Assembly (NCBI RefSeq): GCF_963678975.1
Contig: NC_089273.1
Location: forward strand, 31,186,973 to 31,250,972
Source: Dysidea avara
Taxonomy: Eukaryota > Porifera > Demospongiae > Dictyoceratida > Dysideidae
DNA length: 64,000 bases
Direction of reading: 5' to 3'
The notes beneath the pieces are model-generated. The model had not been told where the DNA came from. It worked only from the letters and a program-made list of their open reading frames with translations, and made no database searches. Of the stretch, positions 1-10,500 are shown one piece after another; the first letter of the stretch is position 1; each line of letters starts with the position of its first letter. The translations under genes and the position numbers were made by a program.

Positions 1-194
1 TGAAAATGTGCACAGAAACAGTATCTTAACTAAACGGTATACTAAATACAGCTTAACTTATGACACTTGTTTGAAGCACAATTATATTATTGAAATATTA
101 TCCAGTATGCACATTATTCCTGAGGGTATGCAGGAAGTGAAGAAAAGAAGACTGCTCAAATGCAACGTTGTCTCGTGAGAGTGCGAGCAATTAA

Positions 195-313
195 AAACTT
201 TCTAATTAAAGGGCGTGGCATCCATTTCGGTCACGAGTATTCATCCCAAATGAAATGGGATGAAGACTCAAGAATCAAATGGGAGCCACACCCTTTAATT
301 AGTGAGTTTTTCA
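195..313. repeat. Small foldback (MITE-like) element
   Basis: Two arms are inverted copies of each other. The left arm reads AATTAAAGGGCGTGGC and the right arm reads GCCACACCCTTTAATTAG, separated by about 60 bases rich in CATCCCA/TGGGATG. The 85-codon open frame across it is only the reading of the two arms and has no coding character. Probably a non-autonomous DNA transposon remnant. Confidence 0.6.
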
Positions 314-399
314 CTTATTTGTACTCTTGCAAGATGATGTCACATTTGAGCAGTACATACCACATGTATGTTATAGTCTCTGGAAAACCAGTCCTTCAA

Positions 400-830
400 G
401 ACATATGTGTCTATTAGGATGACTGTTCTATTTTAGTATCTTGATCTCGCACATGCTACACCAAGTTGGATTTTGTGTTATCACTCTGTAGCTTTAAGTC
501 TGATTCTTGCAGACTATTGAAGAACCTTTCTAGGGTCATTAATCCATCTATAGAGCAATTTTAAAATCATTTCACTGAGATGCTTGTCTGGAAGATGTGG
601 CAAGTATTTGTTTTTTTGTTTTGTTTTTCGTTGTTATTTTAATTAGCTAATCTCAATCGCATAATTGTTACACACTGTTGGTTGTTTCGCTGTATCTTCA
701 TGGTCATTAGCTTGATTTCTTTCAAACTACTCACAAAATGGTTTGAGGTTCAATAGTTAACTTATCCACGTACCAATTTTCAGCTTCTTCCCATAAGCGA
801 TTTACCCTGTAGGTCAACCGTTTTTCAAAC
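400..830 (-). repeat. Fragment of the composite repeat (body only)
   Basis: This stretch matches, with many substitutions, the body of the composite element seen at 3835-4170. Shared landmarks in the same order are a TCTATT-TAGTATC-TTGATCTCGCAC block, a GTTACACACTGTTGGTT block and CGATTTACCCTGTAGG. It lies in the same orientation as the 2.9-4.6 kb copy and lacks both the tandem array and the palindrome. It is an old truncated copy; no coding potential seen. Confidence 0.65.
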
Positions 831-1009
831 TGGCACAAATAAACAGCCTCAAAGCGAATGCTTACCTACCAGGAAGGTTTATACTAGTTCTGTGCACTCT
901 TTATTTCTCACATATACAGGTTGCTTTTAGCATAAGCCACTTTATTTACGTAGGTGTGGAAAGACAAATGAATAAGTGACCGGATCTTCAAGAACTCCAT
1001 ATGTTAGCG

Positions 1010-1365
1010 CATTTATCGAAATCCATTTTTATTACATTTTCTTTATCTAGATAGCCAAAGGCATGGCCAACTGACGTTTCAGTTCTAGAAGCCACGAACT
1101 TTTGAAGTTACAGTACTACAAAGTGGCAACAACAGAAAAATCAATTTGTACAGTGACAATATGGAAAATAAACTATAGGCGCTTAAATAAACGGTTTTAA
1201 CTTTAGAAGTAGTCCTCTACCAAGATACAACTTTCATCATCGGATTCTCCATTAACAAGTGAATCCATTGCTGGGTAAGGTTTGTCTTCCAGGCCTTTTC
1301 TACATGCTGAGCGAAGGCAAAAACATGAGAAAAAAAATGATGGCAAACCACTTGTCCAATGTATG
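1010..1365 (+). repeat. Dispersed repeat R1, copy 1
   Basis: About 340 bases are a diverged direct copy of 15206-15545. Shared blocks include TAGATAGCCAAAGG, CAATTTGTACAGTG/GATTTGTACAGTG, TAAACTATAGGCGCTTA and a block around GGATTCTCCATTAAC. Shorter related pieces lie at 11540-11620 (same strand) and 12640-12740 (opposite strand). The open frames here on both strands fall entirely inside the repeat and are not genes. Confidence 0.65.
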
Positions 1366-2200
1366 GCAAACTAACACTCATATCTTCTCTCATTGTAGGA
1401 AAACTAGTTTCACTCTGTGGCATGTTAACAGCTTATGTGTAGTCTACTTACCTGGCCTTTGATATGTGAGAGTAAAAAGCATTCCACAGTTTTATTTAAT
1501 TGTATCATGCGTCACAGCGTATAGCAGCATTAGCCACAGCGTATATTTTGAAAAAAGTCTTGTCAGATCCATGTTATTTTACAAAATACAAATCCTAACA
1601 TGGCCACTAAGAATCTTACAGAAATAATTATGCAATTGGTATTAGAAAATTGATCTTATTACTCATGATGGAAAGTTTAATATTCATCACCGTAGTAAAA
1701 AGCTACACGAATACATGCTTCTGCTTCTTTTCAGGTTCAGTGACATTTGTGCTTCAAAACTAGCTTTAGATACATGAGAGTAAAAAGCATCCCATAATGT
1801 TATTTTACACTTTAATCACATCATGCCATTCTGGGCCTCTGAGGTAAATTTAAAGTCTTAACAAAGCAGTTATTAAAGGTTGAAATCAGTAAGCAATAAC
1901 TATTTTTAGAGGTGCTTAATACACTTGTAGATGTTGGAGAAGCAGTTTGGAGATTTTGTGAGAAAGAGCTTGATGTAATTTATAAGTTTGGCTACTGAAA
2001 TGTTACTGTATAATATCGCAGTAATAAACTGATTTCAGCTTCACAAAAATTAATTTTAAATGCATTTACTAAAGAGTTATAATATGAAAGCTCTTCCTAA
2101 ATGTATGCTTCCATGGAGCCCCACTTCTGTAACTTTGCTATATGACCTCCTGAGTAAAGAAAAGCTTGACATGCCTGCATAATTTTATTTATGTGCTGTT

Positions 2201-2386
2201 TTACATTGAAGGGACAGTGTGTCGGTATCGAAGCCATTCACATAACCAGAATGCAAGCATACCAGGAATTGTAGGATCCATGACAAGGGACAGTGTGTCG
2301 GTATTGAAGCCATTCACATAACCGGAATTATACACAATTTTATGGCAAGCATACCAGGAATTGTAGGATCCATGTTTGCGCATCAC
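2201..2386. repeat. Two-copy tandem duplication
   Basis: A block beginning GGGACAGTGTGTCGGTAT, followed by AAGCCATTCACATAACC and AGCATACCAGGAATTGTAGG, occurs twice head to tail. The right copy carries a short extra insert (TTATACACAATTTTATGG). On the minus strand the duplicated block includes the end of the exon-like stretch at 2340-2655 and its possible splice donor, so any transcript there would see two similar 3' ends. Confidence 0.75.
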
Positions 2387-2655
2387 TAGTTAGCCAAGTA
2401 AGATACGTTTTTCCAGCTGCACAACACTGTAACAGACGATAAACAGGTGCCTCATGACAATCACTGTATAGCGCTTCAACAGTGACAACAGTAGCAATCT
2501 GACCACTCACCTTGTTGTGATACATGAACATAGGTTGTTGTGCAGCATTAATTTCATACAGCTGTGCTTTGTTAGGATTTCACAGCAGTAGATTAATACC
2601 ATTTACAAGATTAAAGCACACTTTACAAACTTCACCCACTACTTTATTACTTCTA
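2340..2655 (-). CDS. Exon-like open stretch, possible downstream exon(s)
   Basis: About 100 codons on the minus strand read as ordinary protein (for example EVCKVCFNLVNG, AQLYEINAAQQPMF and CCAAGKTYLTWLTSDAQ), broken by a single TGA near 2582. A 45-base intron from GTAAAT to a CTAAC...CACAG acceptor at about 2562 would remove the stop and keep frame. Further GTGAGT (2510) and GTATGC donors follow. I do not recognise the family; the helical, Leu/Cys-rich text could be ARM-like. It may be a downstream exon of the NB-ARC gene on the same strand, but exon 8 ends in phase 1 and does not join directly to the start at 2561, so another exon or a separate gene or pseudogene is needed. Confidence 0.3.
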
Positions 2656-2914
2656 CATCATGCCATTAGGTAGTGTTGCATCATAAACTTAAATGGCTTC
2701 ACCATGTAAACAATACCAATGCATTGTCCCTTTGACCATTTTATTTAGCCCAGGTACATACATAAAATGACAAATGCTTTACTGTGGTGCATTAGTTACT
2801 TTCAGTTCACTATTCAAAGCCTAGTCTTCACATGCAGATGTATTCATGGGTTATGATTGACACTTGCAGCACGCAGTACTATTTAGTTTTTTCCTGAGGT
2901 TTAGTGTATAATGA

Positions 2915-3245
2915 ATCTAATCCAAAACCACCAAGCTGTAAAAAAAGAGTGCGGCCCTGAAAAAGGCTATGGTGAAAAAAGATGTGAAATCCAAGGTGGC
3001 GGCCAAGAAATGGCTGTGATGGTAGGTTAATGGTAAAAATTTTAATAACAACAATTCAGGTGAATTTGGTGCCACTCGGTCTTGGCACAAAATTCACCTG
3101 AATTTTCGTTATTAAAATTTTTACCATTAACCTACCATCACAGCCATTTCTTGGCCGCCACCTTGGATTTCACATCTTTTTTCGTCATAGCCTTTTTCAG
3201 GGCCGCACTCTTTTTTATAGCTTGGCTGTTTTGGAATAGATTTCA
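2915..3245. repeat. Long palindrome of composite repeat, copy B
   Basis: Two arms of about 150 bases are near-perfect inverted copies around a loop at about 3060-3090 (GGTGCCACTCGGTCTTGGCAC). Landmarks of the left arm are AAGAGTGCGGCCCTGA, CCAAGGTGGCGGCC and GGTTAATGGTAAAAATTTT; the right arm has their complements. The same palindrome recurs at 61205-61540 (very similar) and 23195-23560 (diverged), each time at the end of a tandem array. The hydrophobic 74-codon frame across the right arm is a by-product. Confidence 0.9.
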
Positions 3246-3261
3246 CTTCTTTTTTTATTTA

Positions 3262-3303
3262 TATACCCCAAAGCTGGCCTATGGCCAGCTTTGGGGCTTT
3301 TTT
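3262..3303. repeat. Short hairpin with T-run at palindrome/array junction
   Basis: CCCCAAAGCTGGCC and GGCCAGCTTTGGGG form a 14-base-pair stem followed by a T-run. An equivalent hairpin (AGCTGGCCATAGGCCGG) lies at about 61166-61190 next to the third palindrome. It looks like a bacterial terminator, but it belongs to the repeat family and the DNA is eukaryotic. Confidence 0.75.
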
Positions 3304-3424
3304 TAACCTATCTTTTTTTTCTTTTTTACAGGAAGAAGAAAAGATGAAACAGGTGAATACTTTAAATATTTCTGATTTTATCAATAAATGTACAAATATA
3401 TATATAATGCATATATTTATTACA

Positions 3425-3835
3425 GAACTCTACATGGTGGTTTCTTTGTAACTGAACACTCCACAAGGTGAGTCCTTCTAGCTGATCTCTCTACAGGGTG
3501 AATTGTTTGTAACTGAACTCTCTACAAGGTAACTTCTTCTAGCTTATGTCTCTATAGGGTCACTAGTTAGTAGCTGAACTCTCTACAAGGTGACTTCTTC
3601 TAGCTGACCTTTCTACAGGGTAATTTGTTTGTAGCTGAACTCTCTACAGGTGGTTTCTTTGTAGCTGAACTCCCTACAAGGTGACTTCTTCTAGGTGAAC
3701 TACATAGTTGAACTCCCTACAAGGTAGCTTCTTCTAGATGATCTCTCTACAGGGTGAATTGTTTGTAGCTTATCTCTATACAGGTTACTAGTTTCTAGCT
3801 GATCTGTTGAATTCTTTTCAGGGTGACTGCTCTAT
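3425..3835 (-). repeat. Tandem array of about 30-bp units, copy B
   Basis: Roughly a dozen imperfect units run across this stretch. Read on the plus strand they are variants of CTCTACAAGGTGACTTCTTC plus TAGCTGAA; the complement matches the unit GTAGAGAGTTCAGCTA of the large array at 57.0-61.1 kb. The array lies between the palindrome (2915-3245) and the body (3835-4640), so this copy is inverted relative to the copies at 21.5 and 56.1 kb. Confidence 0.85.
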
Positions 3836-4640
3836 TAGAGTATCTCGATCTCGCACTTGCTACACCAAGTTTAGATTTTGTGTTATAACTCTGTGGTTTC
3901 AAGTCTGATTCTTCTACACCATTGAAGACCCTTTCTAAGATGATTACTCCATCTGTACAGCGAATTTCAAAGCATTACCCCAAGCGGTTTTTCTGGTGAG
4001 TATGGAAACTAGTTTTTTTTTTATTAGTTAATCTCGATTGCATAATTGTTACACACTGTTGGTTTTTTCGTTCTATCTTCCTGGTTTTTAGCTCGATTTC
4101 TTTCAAGCCACAAAAGGTTTGAGGTTCTATTCACCCACCGATTTTCAGGTTCTTCCTATACGCGATTTACCCTGTAGGCGTGACAACATATTGGTGTTAT
4201 TTTTCATGAATAATCACTAATAACTCTTTGCTTGTTTATCGTATTCCAGCCAACGTTGGTACCAAGATGCGCCTTTATACCCCCTTATGTGTGCCAAATT
4301 TCAAGGCAATCAGATATTGCATTCGCGTTTTATGGCGGTTTTTGTAAGTGTGCGAAAAGAGGAAGAAGAAAAAAAAAATAAGCCAATTTTTTAGAAGTCA
4401 CATATCTTGGGAACGCTTGAAGCGATTTCACTCAAATTTGGAATGTGGAGTACTGAAGTTGGAGGGAGTGTCCACAGCAAAAATCGTCTTGTTTCAACAA
4501 GGCAGCACAGAGCTACGGAGGTGCGAAAAGTGCATTTTCTTTCTTCCTGTCAATATACTCACGGGTGTTGCGCGCTGGCTTCTTGGGCCGCACGACACAC
4601 TACCGTGTGTCTTGATTATGAGATTTTCAGAAGCACAAAT
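3835..4640 (-). repeat. Body of composite repeat, copy B
   Basis: Unique-sequence part of the composite element. It includes CGATTTACCCTGTAGG, a block describing ATGCGCCTTTATACCCCC, GTGCGAAAAGAGGAAGAAG and an end with CTTCTTGGGCCGCACGACAC followed by ACACTACCGTGTGT. The same blocks, in reverse order and complement, form 56126-56930. The 107- and 92-codon frames at 4348-4685 lie within it, shift frame between copies and are not considered genes. Confidence 0.75.
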
Positions 4641-4699
4641 GTTAGAAATGTGCGAGATTCCTGGAACATAAATGGAATTATGTAAGGAATTGTCACTTA

Positions 4700-5162
4700 A
4701 GCTATGATTATATTTGTGCCAAATTCCTTTCAGGAAATGTACATAAATAATGATTATTTTTGTGATAAACATACACATTTCCAGAAATACAAGTAAGTAT
4801 TACAGAAACACCATGGAAACATTTTTTGTGCAATGTTTTAAGCTCAGAGGGAATTCTTCAAAATTAGATCACCTTGAGCTATGTATGTTTAGCATAGATC
4901 ACCCGATACAAACAACTTTATATTGGTAGAATGTATATTAAGGATTAGTTATCTGCTTACAGTTGTTACTGTTAATCCATTGCAAGCACTATAAGTTCTA
5001 TTAGAGTGGTCCACTATTTAATTTCAGCTACTTAATCTGCAGGTAGTTTGAATTTAGTGGACACTAGTAATGTGGACTTGCACCTATGCTGGCCTTCCTT
5101 TAGATCTATTTTTCTGGGAAGTTTTATTATAATGTTGGGCATTATATAGATGCAGCACCAAG
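4700..5162. other. Non-coding stretch
   Basis: AT-rich intergenic or 3' intronic DNA with a short repeated AGGAAATGTACATAAATAATG-like block at 4680-4800. No exon-like open stretch with paired splice sites was found on either strand. Confidence 0.4.
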
Positions 5163-5583
5163 TAGGCCTGAGCCTATTGTGCTTTTGAAATTGCCTATTA
5201 TGCTTTTGAGCAATGCTCCTAAATTCCCCCTACTATGCTCCAATTATGCCCAGTTGTGTCCAATTATGTTCCAAATATGCTCACATAAAATTATGCACTG
5301 ACTGCTCTATTGGAGTATCTAATGCATCTTTGAATGTTCTGCTAGAAAAACAAGTGGTGACTGTTCTATTAGAGTATATTGATCTTTAACTAGACCAGAA
5401 GTTGTAAATCTGATTTTTACTGTGTTTGCATACTAGACCATTCTGCATCATACAAAATATGCAGAGTTTCAGCTTTTTTAACAACCAATGCACAACACCT
5501 GTGCCTATTATGCTGTCATTATGCTCAATGCTTTGGCTACCTAATATGTCCCAAATTATGTTGGCATAATCGGCGGAGGCCTA
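5163..5583. mobile_element. hAT-like MITE
   Basis: Terminal inverted repeats start TAGGCCTGAGCC on the left; the complement of the right end starts TAGGCCTCCGCC. The flanks GCACCAAG (5155-5162) and ACACCGAG (5584-5591) agree in 6 of 8 positions, consistent with a decayed 8-bp target duplication as made by hAT transposases. The interior is non-coding and contains repeats of TATGCTC/CCAATTATGC and two copies of the CTATTAGAGTAT motif. Confidence 0.6.
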
Positions 5584-5681
5584 ACACCGAGTGAGAAACA
5601 TGCATATTATATACACATGATCTTCAATATACTAGTATTTTAATATCACACACAATAACAGCAGCTTTGTTAAAATCTTAC

Positions 5682-7526
5682 CATCTTGTATCTTTATTGA
5701 ATAATTATCATGAACTAATTGTACTTCATCTTCAAATTTCTCAGTAGTGATGTAGACATATAACTTTTCAATTTCATCGTCATTGTTCTGAAGTAAAGCT
5801 CTGGTAGTGTTGTTGTGTAGCTCAATATACAACTTAAACCGTGGTAATTTTTCTGCAGAAATAGCATGATACTCTTTTGTTAAAATCTGTAACTCTTCAC
5901 GTTTAGTAGTCATTGCTGCTTTTAATTCTGCATCACACTGTGTGGAAACAGTTTCAGTAAGTTCTACACATCTGGTAATTGTTGAGGTGATAAAGTGTGT
6001 TTCCAAATACTCTTTTAGAAGGGGTATCAGATTATCAAAACTCATAATTCGAAAGCACAATTGAAAATGTTCGTTAACCTTTCTGCTTAACCCCTGAGCA
6101 TTTGAAAGTGCATTATGACATTCAGTAATCAATGTAACTATTTCTTCATTAAATGATGCCAACAGGTGATAATATCTTGCGTCATTTAAGAGTGACTGTA
6201 TATTGTGCAAAATCAGCAATGCAAGATGTGGATCATGTAGTACATGCATATTAATCTCCTTCATGTAGTATGGTAAAACAATGTGTTCCATTTTTAGTTT
6301 GTTGTGCTCTAAATATTCTGGCTTGTTAAAAGGATTCACCTCATGGGATTGTTGAAACAAAAGCTGTTCCACTCTAGCAATTAATTTGTCTGTATTAAGG
6401 AAAATGAAAGGAGACAAACGAGCAACTGTTTCACTCTTGATAGTGCTCATAATATATTCACTAATAACACTGTGGACTGTCACAAACATGTATGCAGTGC
6501 TATAGCAAGGAGGCATTTGTTTTGAACATTTACTGTTCACCAACCCATATTGTTGTAGCAATGAAGTAGCTTTTTTAGCAGTCTCACCCGAAACATTCCA
6601 AAGACACTCGACTGCTTGACTTGGCAGTGATCCCCCAATTCCTGTGTATAATATCAATGAAAGCAGTTTGTCTTTTAGTTTTAGAGATTCATCCGATTCA
6701 TCCGCTTCATCCAGCAGCCCTAATGACACTTCAATACATGCGCGTACTGATAGCTGACGAATGTTATGGGATGTTTTATTATCAAAGGCTGATAATCCTT
6801 TAACAGTTAAATTACCCTGTACATCCAAAATCGCATTTTTTAAAGTAGTATGGCTTTTATTTACACTATTGTAAAGTTGACCTCTTATAAGTGTCAAAAG
6901 AAGAGGCCACTGATGTGTGCTTTGTGCCAACTCATTGATTACTTTAACGTCTTCTTTTGATAATTCACTGTATTCAAGGACTCCATTAGTCATCAAAGAT
7001 ACAGATTCTGTTAATGACATAGGACCAATGTCAATTGTCTGCTTGGATGGAATGCCAATATCGGGATTTCTGGTAGTAAGTATTATTTTGCAGTATGAAA
7101 AAGCTTTCACAATGGGCCTAGCATCTTCAACTCTCCATACATCATCAATAATGACAAGAATATTTTTGTATATTTTTGTGAGCTCCTGAATCTTCTCTTC
7201 AACATTGTTTATGTACTCATAATCTTTTCCAGCCATTTGGCAGTAGTGGTCATTCAATATTTTACCAGGATCACAAGTCTGTGGACCAAGCTCAATAAAA
7301 ATAATACCATTTGTGAAGACATATTTTACATCATGATGGTGACATAAATCTAAAGCAATTGTAGTTTTGCCAAATCCTCCAGCTCCAGCAATAGTAACCA
7401 TAACACATTCTTCACCAGGAACAAAAGTACCAGAACTGGAACAGATTGCTTGTGCAATTTTGTTAAACAGATAATGACGGCGTATATGATATTCTGGCAT
7501 TGAAGGTGGTGGCAAATACTTAAAAG
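5682..7526 (-). CDS. Exon 8: NB-ARC nucleotide-binding domain and helical C-terminus
   Basis: 1845 bases without a stop. Acceptor TTTTTTCTTGCAG at 7527, donor at 5682. Motifs in order, numbered on the joined protein: P-loop GAGGFGKTT (about 361-369), Walker B ILVIIDDVW (436-444), sensor IILTTRN (461-467), a GLPL-like QWPLLL (519-524), and VHS followed by VISEY at the MHD position (664-666). The lysine and both Walker B aspartates are intact, so nucleotide binding is expected. The MHD aspartate is replaced by serine, a position that in relatives holds the ADP state. The last 250 residues are predicted helical and match no repeat I recognise. Upstream codons before 7526 (MQRYIIFNFLFFL) are intron read-through, as are those after 5682. 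Confidence 0.9.
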
Positions 7527-10500
7527 CTGCAAGAAAAAAAAGAAAGTTAAAAATTATATACCTTTGCATGTAGTAAAAATTATCATTAGACTATGGTACG
7601 CATAGTATGCTTTGAACTTTGGTTGTTAATGAGGTATTTAAAATCCAATAGATACCCGCAGGTTGGTATCTAAACTGGTTAGATACCCATGACAAAATTT
7701 TTTGTCACATGCATCACATGTTTTGCTGGATTCCAGTCACAACAGCCATCAGAAGTCATGCTACAGTGCAAAGAAAACATTGCTGGATAATAGAGATGAT
7801 TGTATTCATCTAGGAAGCCTACCAGTGAGTTGTTTTAACACTAATTCGATCAGGAGGGTGCCATTATTGGCAGTGACTTGAGCTGCACGAGCCCTAGTCT
7901 CGTGCCCAGACCCCACCCACTGCATTGAGTAGGGTCTGGTGACATTCGCAGGAGTTTTGGGCCCTACGCCATATTTCTTTTCTGACCAATCGGACGCTTT
8001 GATTCAGGTACAACGCAATTTGATAGGCTGGAACTAGGAAAATGGCCGACTACAGCTATGGACACAAATGTGTAAACAATATGGCGGCGGGCCCAAAAAC
8101 ATAGTGTAAGTCACCAGACTCTACTCAATGCAGTGGGTGGGGTCTGGGCCCTAGTCTAAATTGGTTATTTCCCAAATCCATGGTATCTTCGCTATTTTAG
8201 AGACCTTCGGAATGGCACATAATCACCTCGGGCTTCACCCTCAGTGATTACTGTGCCATTCCTCATGTCTTTAAAATAGCAAGGATACACCCTGTACCTG
8301 GATTTATGCAATAACCTACACAAAGTTCACATTAGATATAATTATGTATGTAGTGTGGCCAAGTTAAGGCTTGCAATAAAAAACGTATAATGTAAACCCT
8401 CGATAATCAGCAGCTATCTTACTATCAGCAGTGCCTATAAATATTGGCAGGCAAAATGCAACCGAATCTGCAAGAGTCCCATATCTTCTCGCAAGCTTAA
8501 TTTCACAGTAGAATTCAACAAATGCAATGGGTGGAGTATTTACGAAATCATAAAAAATTCCGTTGTTTACACCTGTTTCACAATAAAGGAGGGTGATAAT
8601 GGAAAAACCTTGGTAGCATCATAATCTCCAAAGCAAGAGGGGTTCTAAAATCTTTGTTTCATATCAGTACTCCCTAGGAGATGGAAGATATAAGCATTAA
8701 TCTGCCTTGCATTGGATGAGTGGTTCACTATCAAGTGGTTCAGATCACGCAATTATTCCTGATTCTATTTGCCACCTATTATTCTGGCATAATGTACGCA
8801 TGCCTAATTAAGCTCGAGACAAAGCCAGAGTGCTATTTTTTTCATACTACATGAGCATGGCAGTGTTTAACTGATTAAAGTGCTTTATGGCCATCTTTAT
8901 TCAGAGTATTAACTTTGTAAACTCAAATCACGTCATTTTAAGCCATCAGACAATTGGTATGTGCCTAGTTTGGTCATAAAACAAACAGTTGCATCGTTTT
9001 GGCTACATCAGGCAATTTAAAATGCTATGCATGTGATCAACCATGTTGTATTTTCAATACAGACACAGTACTAAAATTTCCTTTTTCAGTGCTATATGGA
9101 AATAATATCACTCTTATTTGTTTACTCTTTCCCACTCAAGTGTTTAATGCAATTTTAATGCTAGTTATGCAAAAGTGACTTTCACAGTATACTTCAGATA
9201 CAACCATTGAAGCATGCACACAGGTGGACGCTTATCCACACCACTACAAATTTGCATACTGTAAATTCAATTATAATATTAATATATTACTATTATATTG
9301 TAATGCATGCATTCGTTAGCACTGATACGTACATGAATTATTGACTTACAAATTCTTTGCTTCATGGGAAGTGGGTGTGAGGGAAGTGGATGAGGATCAC
9401 TTCGCTGAGGTCTGTAAGGAGCTGAAACAACACATTTGTGTAAACATAACCCACATGACTTGATATACTCACGTTTATCTTTATTCTGTTCGTTTAAAAT
9501 TCCTGTGGGTAAACTTTGAGTTTCAAATGGTACTGTACTGACAGAATCAGTGTCTTTCCGTTCATGTCCATGTACTACATACAATATAGCACATAATAGT
9601 GATAGTACCATAGCACAATAGCATCAGTACCATTATGGTCTATCTCTGGATCAGCCTCAGTACCATTGATACTGACTATATCCGAAACAGGCTGAAACAC
9701 TTCAACATCTATGGTTGCCAAAACGATTAAAAAAACATTTATTGTAAAGAATTTGCATTACTCACCAGTGCATTGTTGTTCATTATCCACTTCCTGTGAT
9801 CTGAATACAGTGCTAACTGAAGACCGATTCTCTTCAGGCCCTAACAACAAATATTGCATGAAATTAATACACAAAAAAGCTAAGATAACAAGACAACTAC
9901 ATTTCAATACTAAATATTTTAAAATACTAATTATTATTTCATACAATTGCTATAATTAAAAATAATCACTACTATATTCACATCTCAATCAAACCAGCAT
10001 AGAGTACAAAGGTACGTATGTCCAAACAAATGGACAGACACAGTAGCCAAAATATAAGCATGCAGTCTGAATAGCAAACAAACTAATCCTTTCAACAAAC
10101 AGTAAACTAGTATATTACAGTACCCACAAAAATCACTGCTGTTAAAATTATCATAGAAATGTCATCTGTGATGAAAAGCACCTTTATGGATGATTCTTAC
10201 TATTTGTAGCAAATACACTACTACCCGTACTTATATAGAGTGATCAGATCACCACTCAAATAGCACAAAAACTATGACCTTGCATGGTGACCATTACACT
10301 TAGTGATCTAACTCTGATCAGCCGAACTTTTGCTACAGAAGACATGGAGACCAGACCGCAGCCCAAGACCGTTCATCATAAAATAAGGCTGAAACTTTAG
10401 CCGTCCACTATTTTGTTAGAGACACAATAAAATGGAATTCAAGGAATGTACAAAAATGATCGGTTTTTCCTCAGCCAGTCACAAACGTAAAATTTCCTAT

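Noticed and set aside
3262..3303. Rho-independent bacterial terminator
   Set aside because: The hairpin plus T-run is part of the composite repeat and recurs at 61166 beside the palindrome; the surrounding genes have introns.
4348..4778. Open frames of 92-107 codons on both strands
   Set aside because: They lie inside the composite repeat body; the homologous segments at 21.7 and 56.4 kb are shifted or interrupted.
5632..7569. A single-exon 645-codon NB-ARC gene
   Set aside because: The first codons are a polypyrimidine tract ending in a TTGCAG acceptor and the last codons follow a GTAAGA donor, so it is an internal exon.
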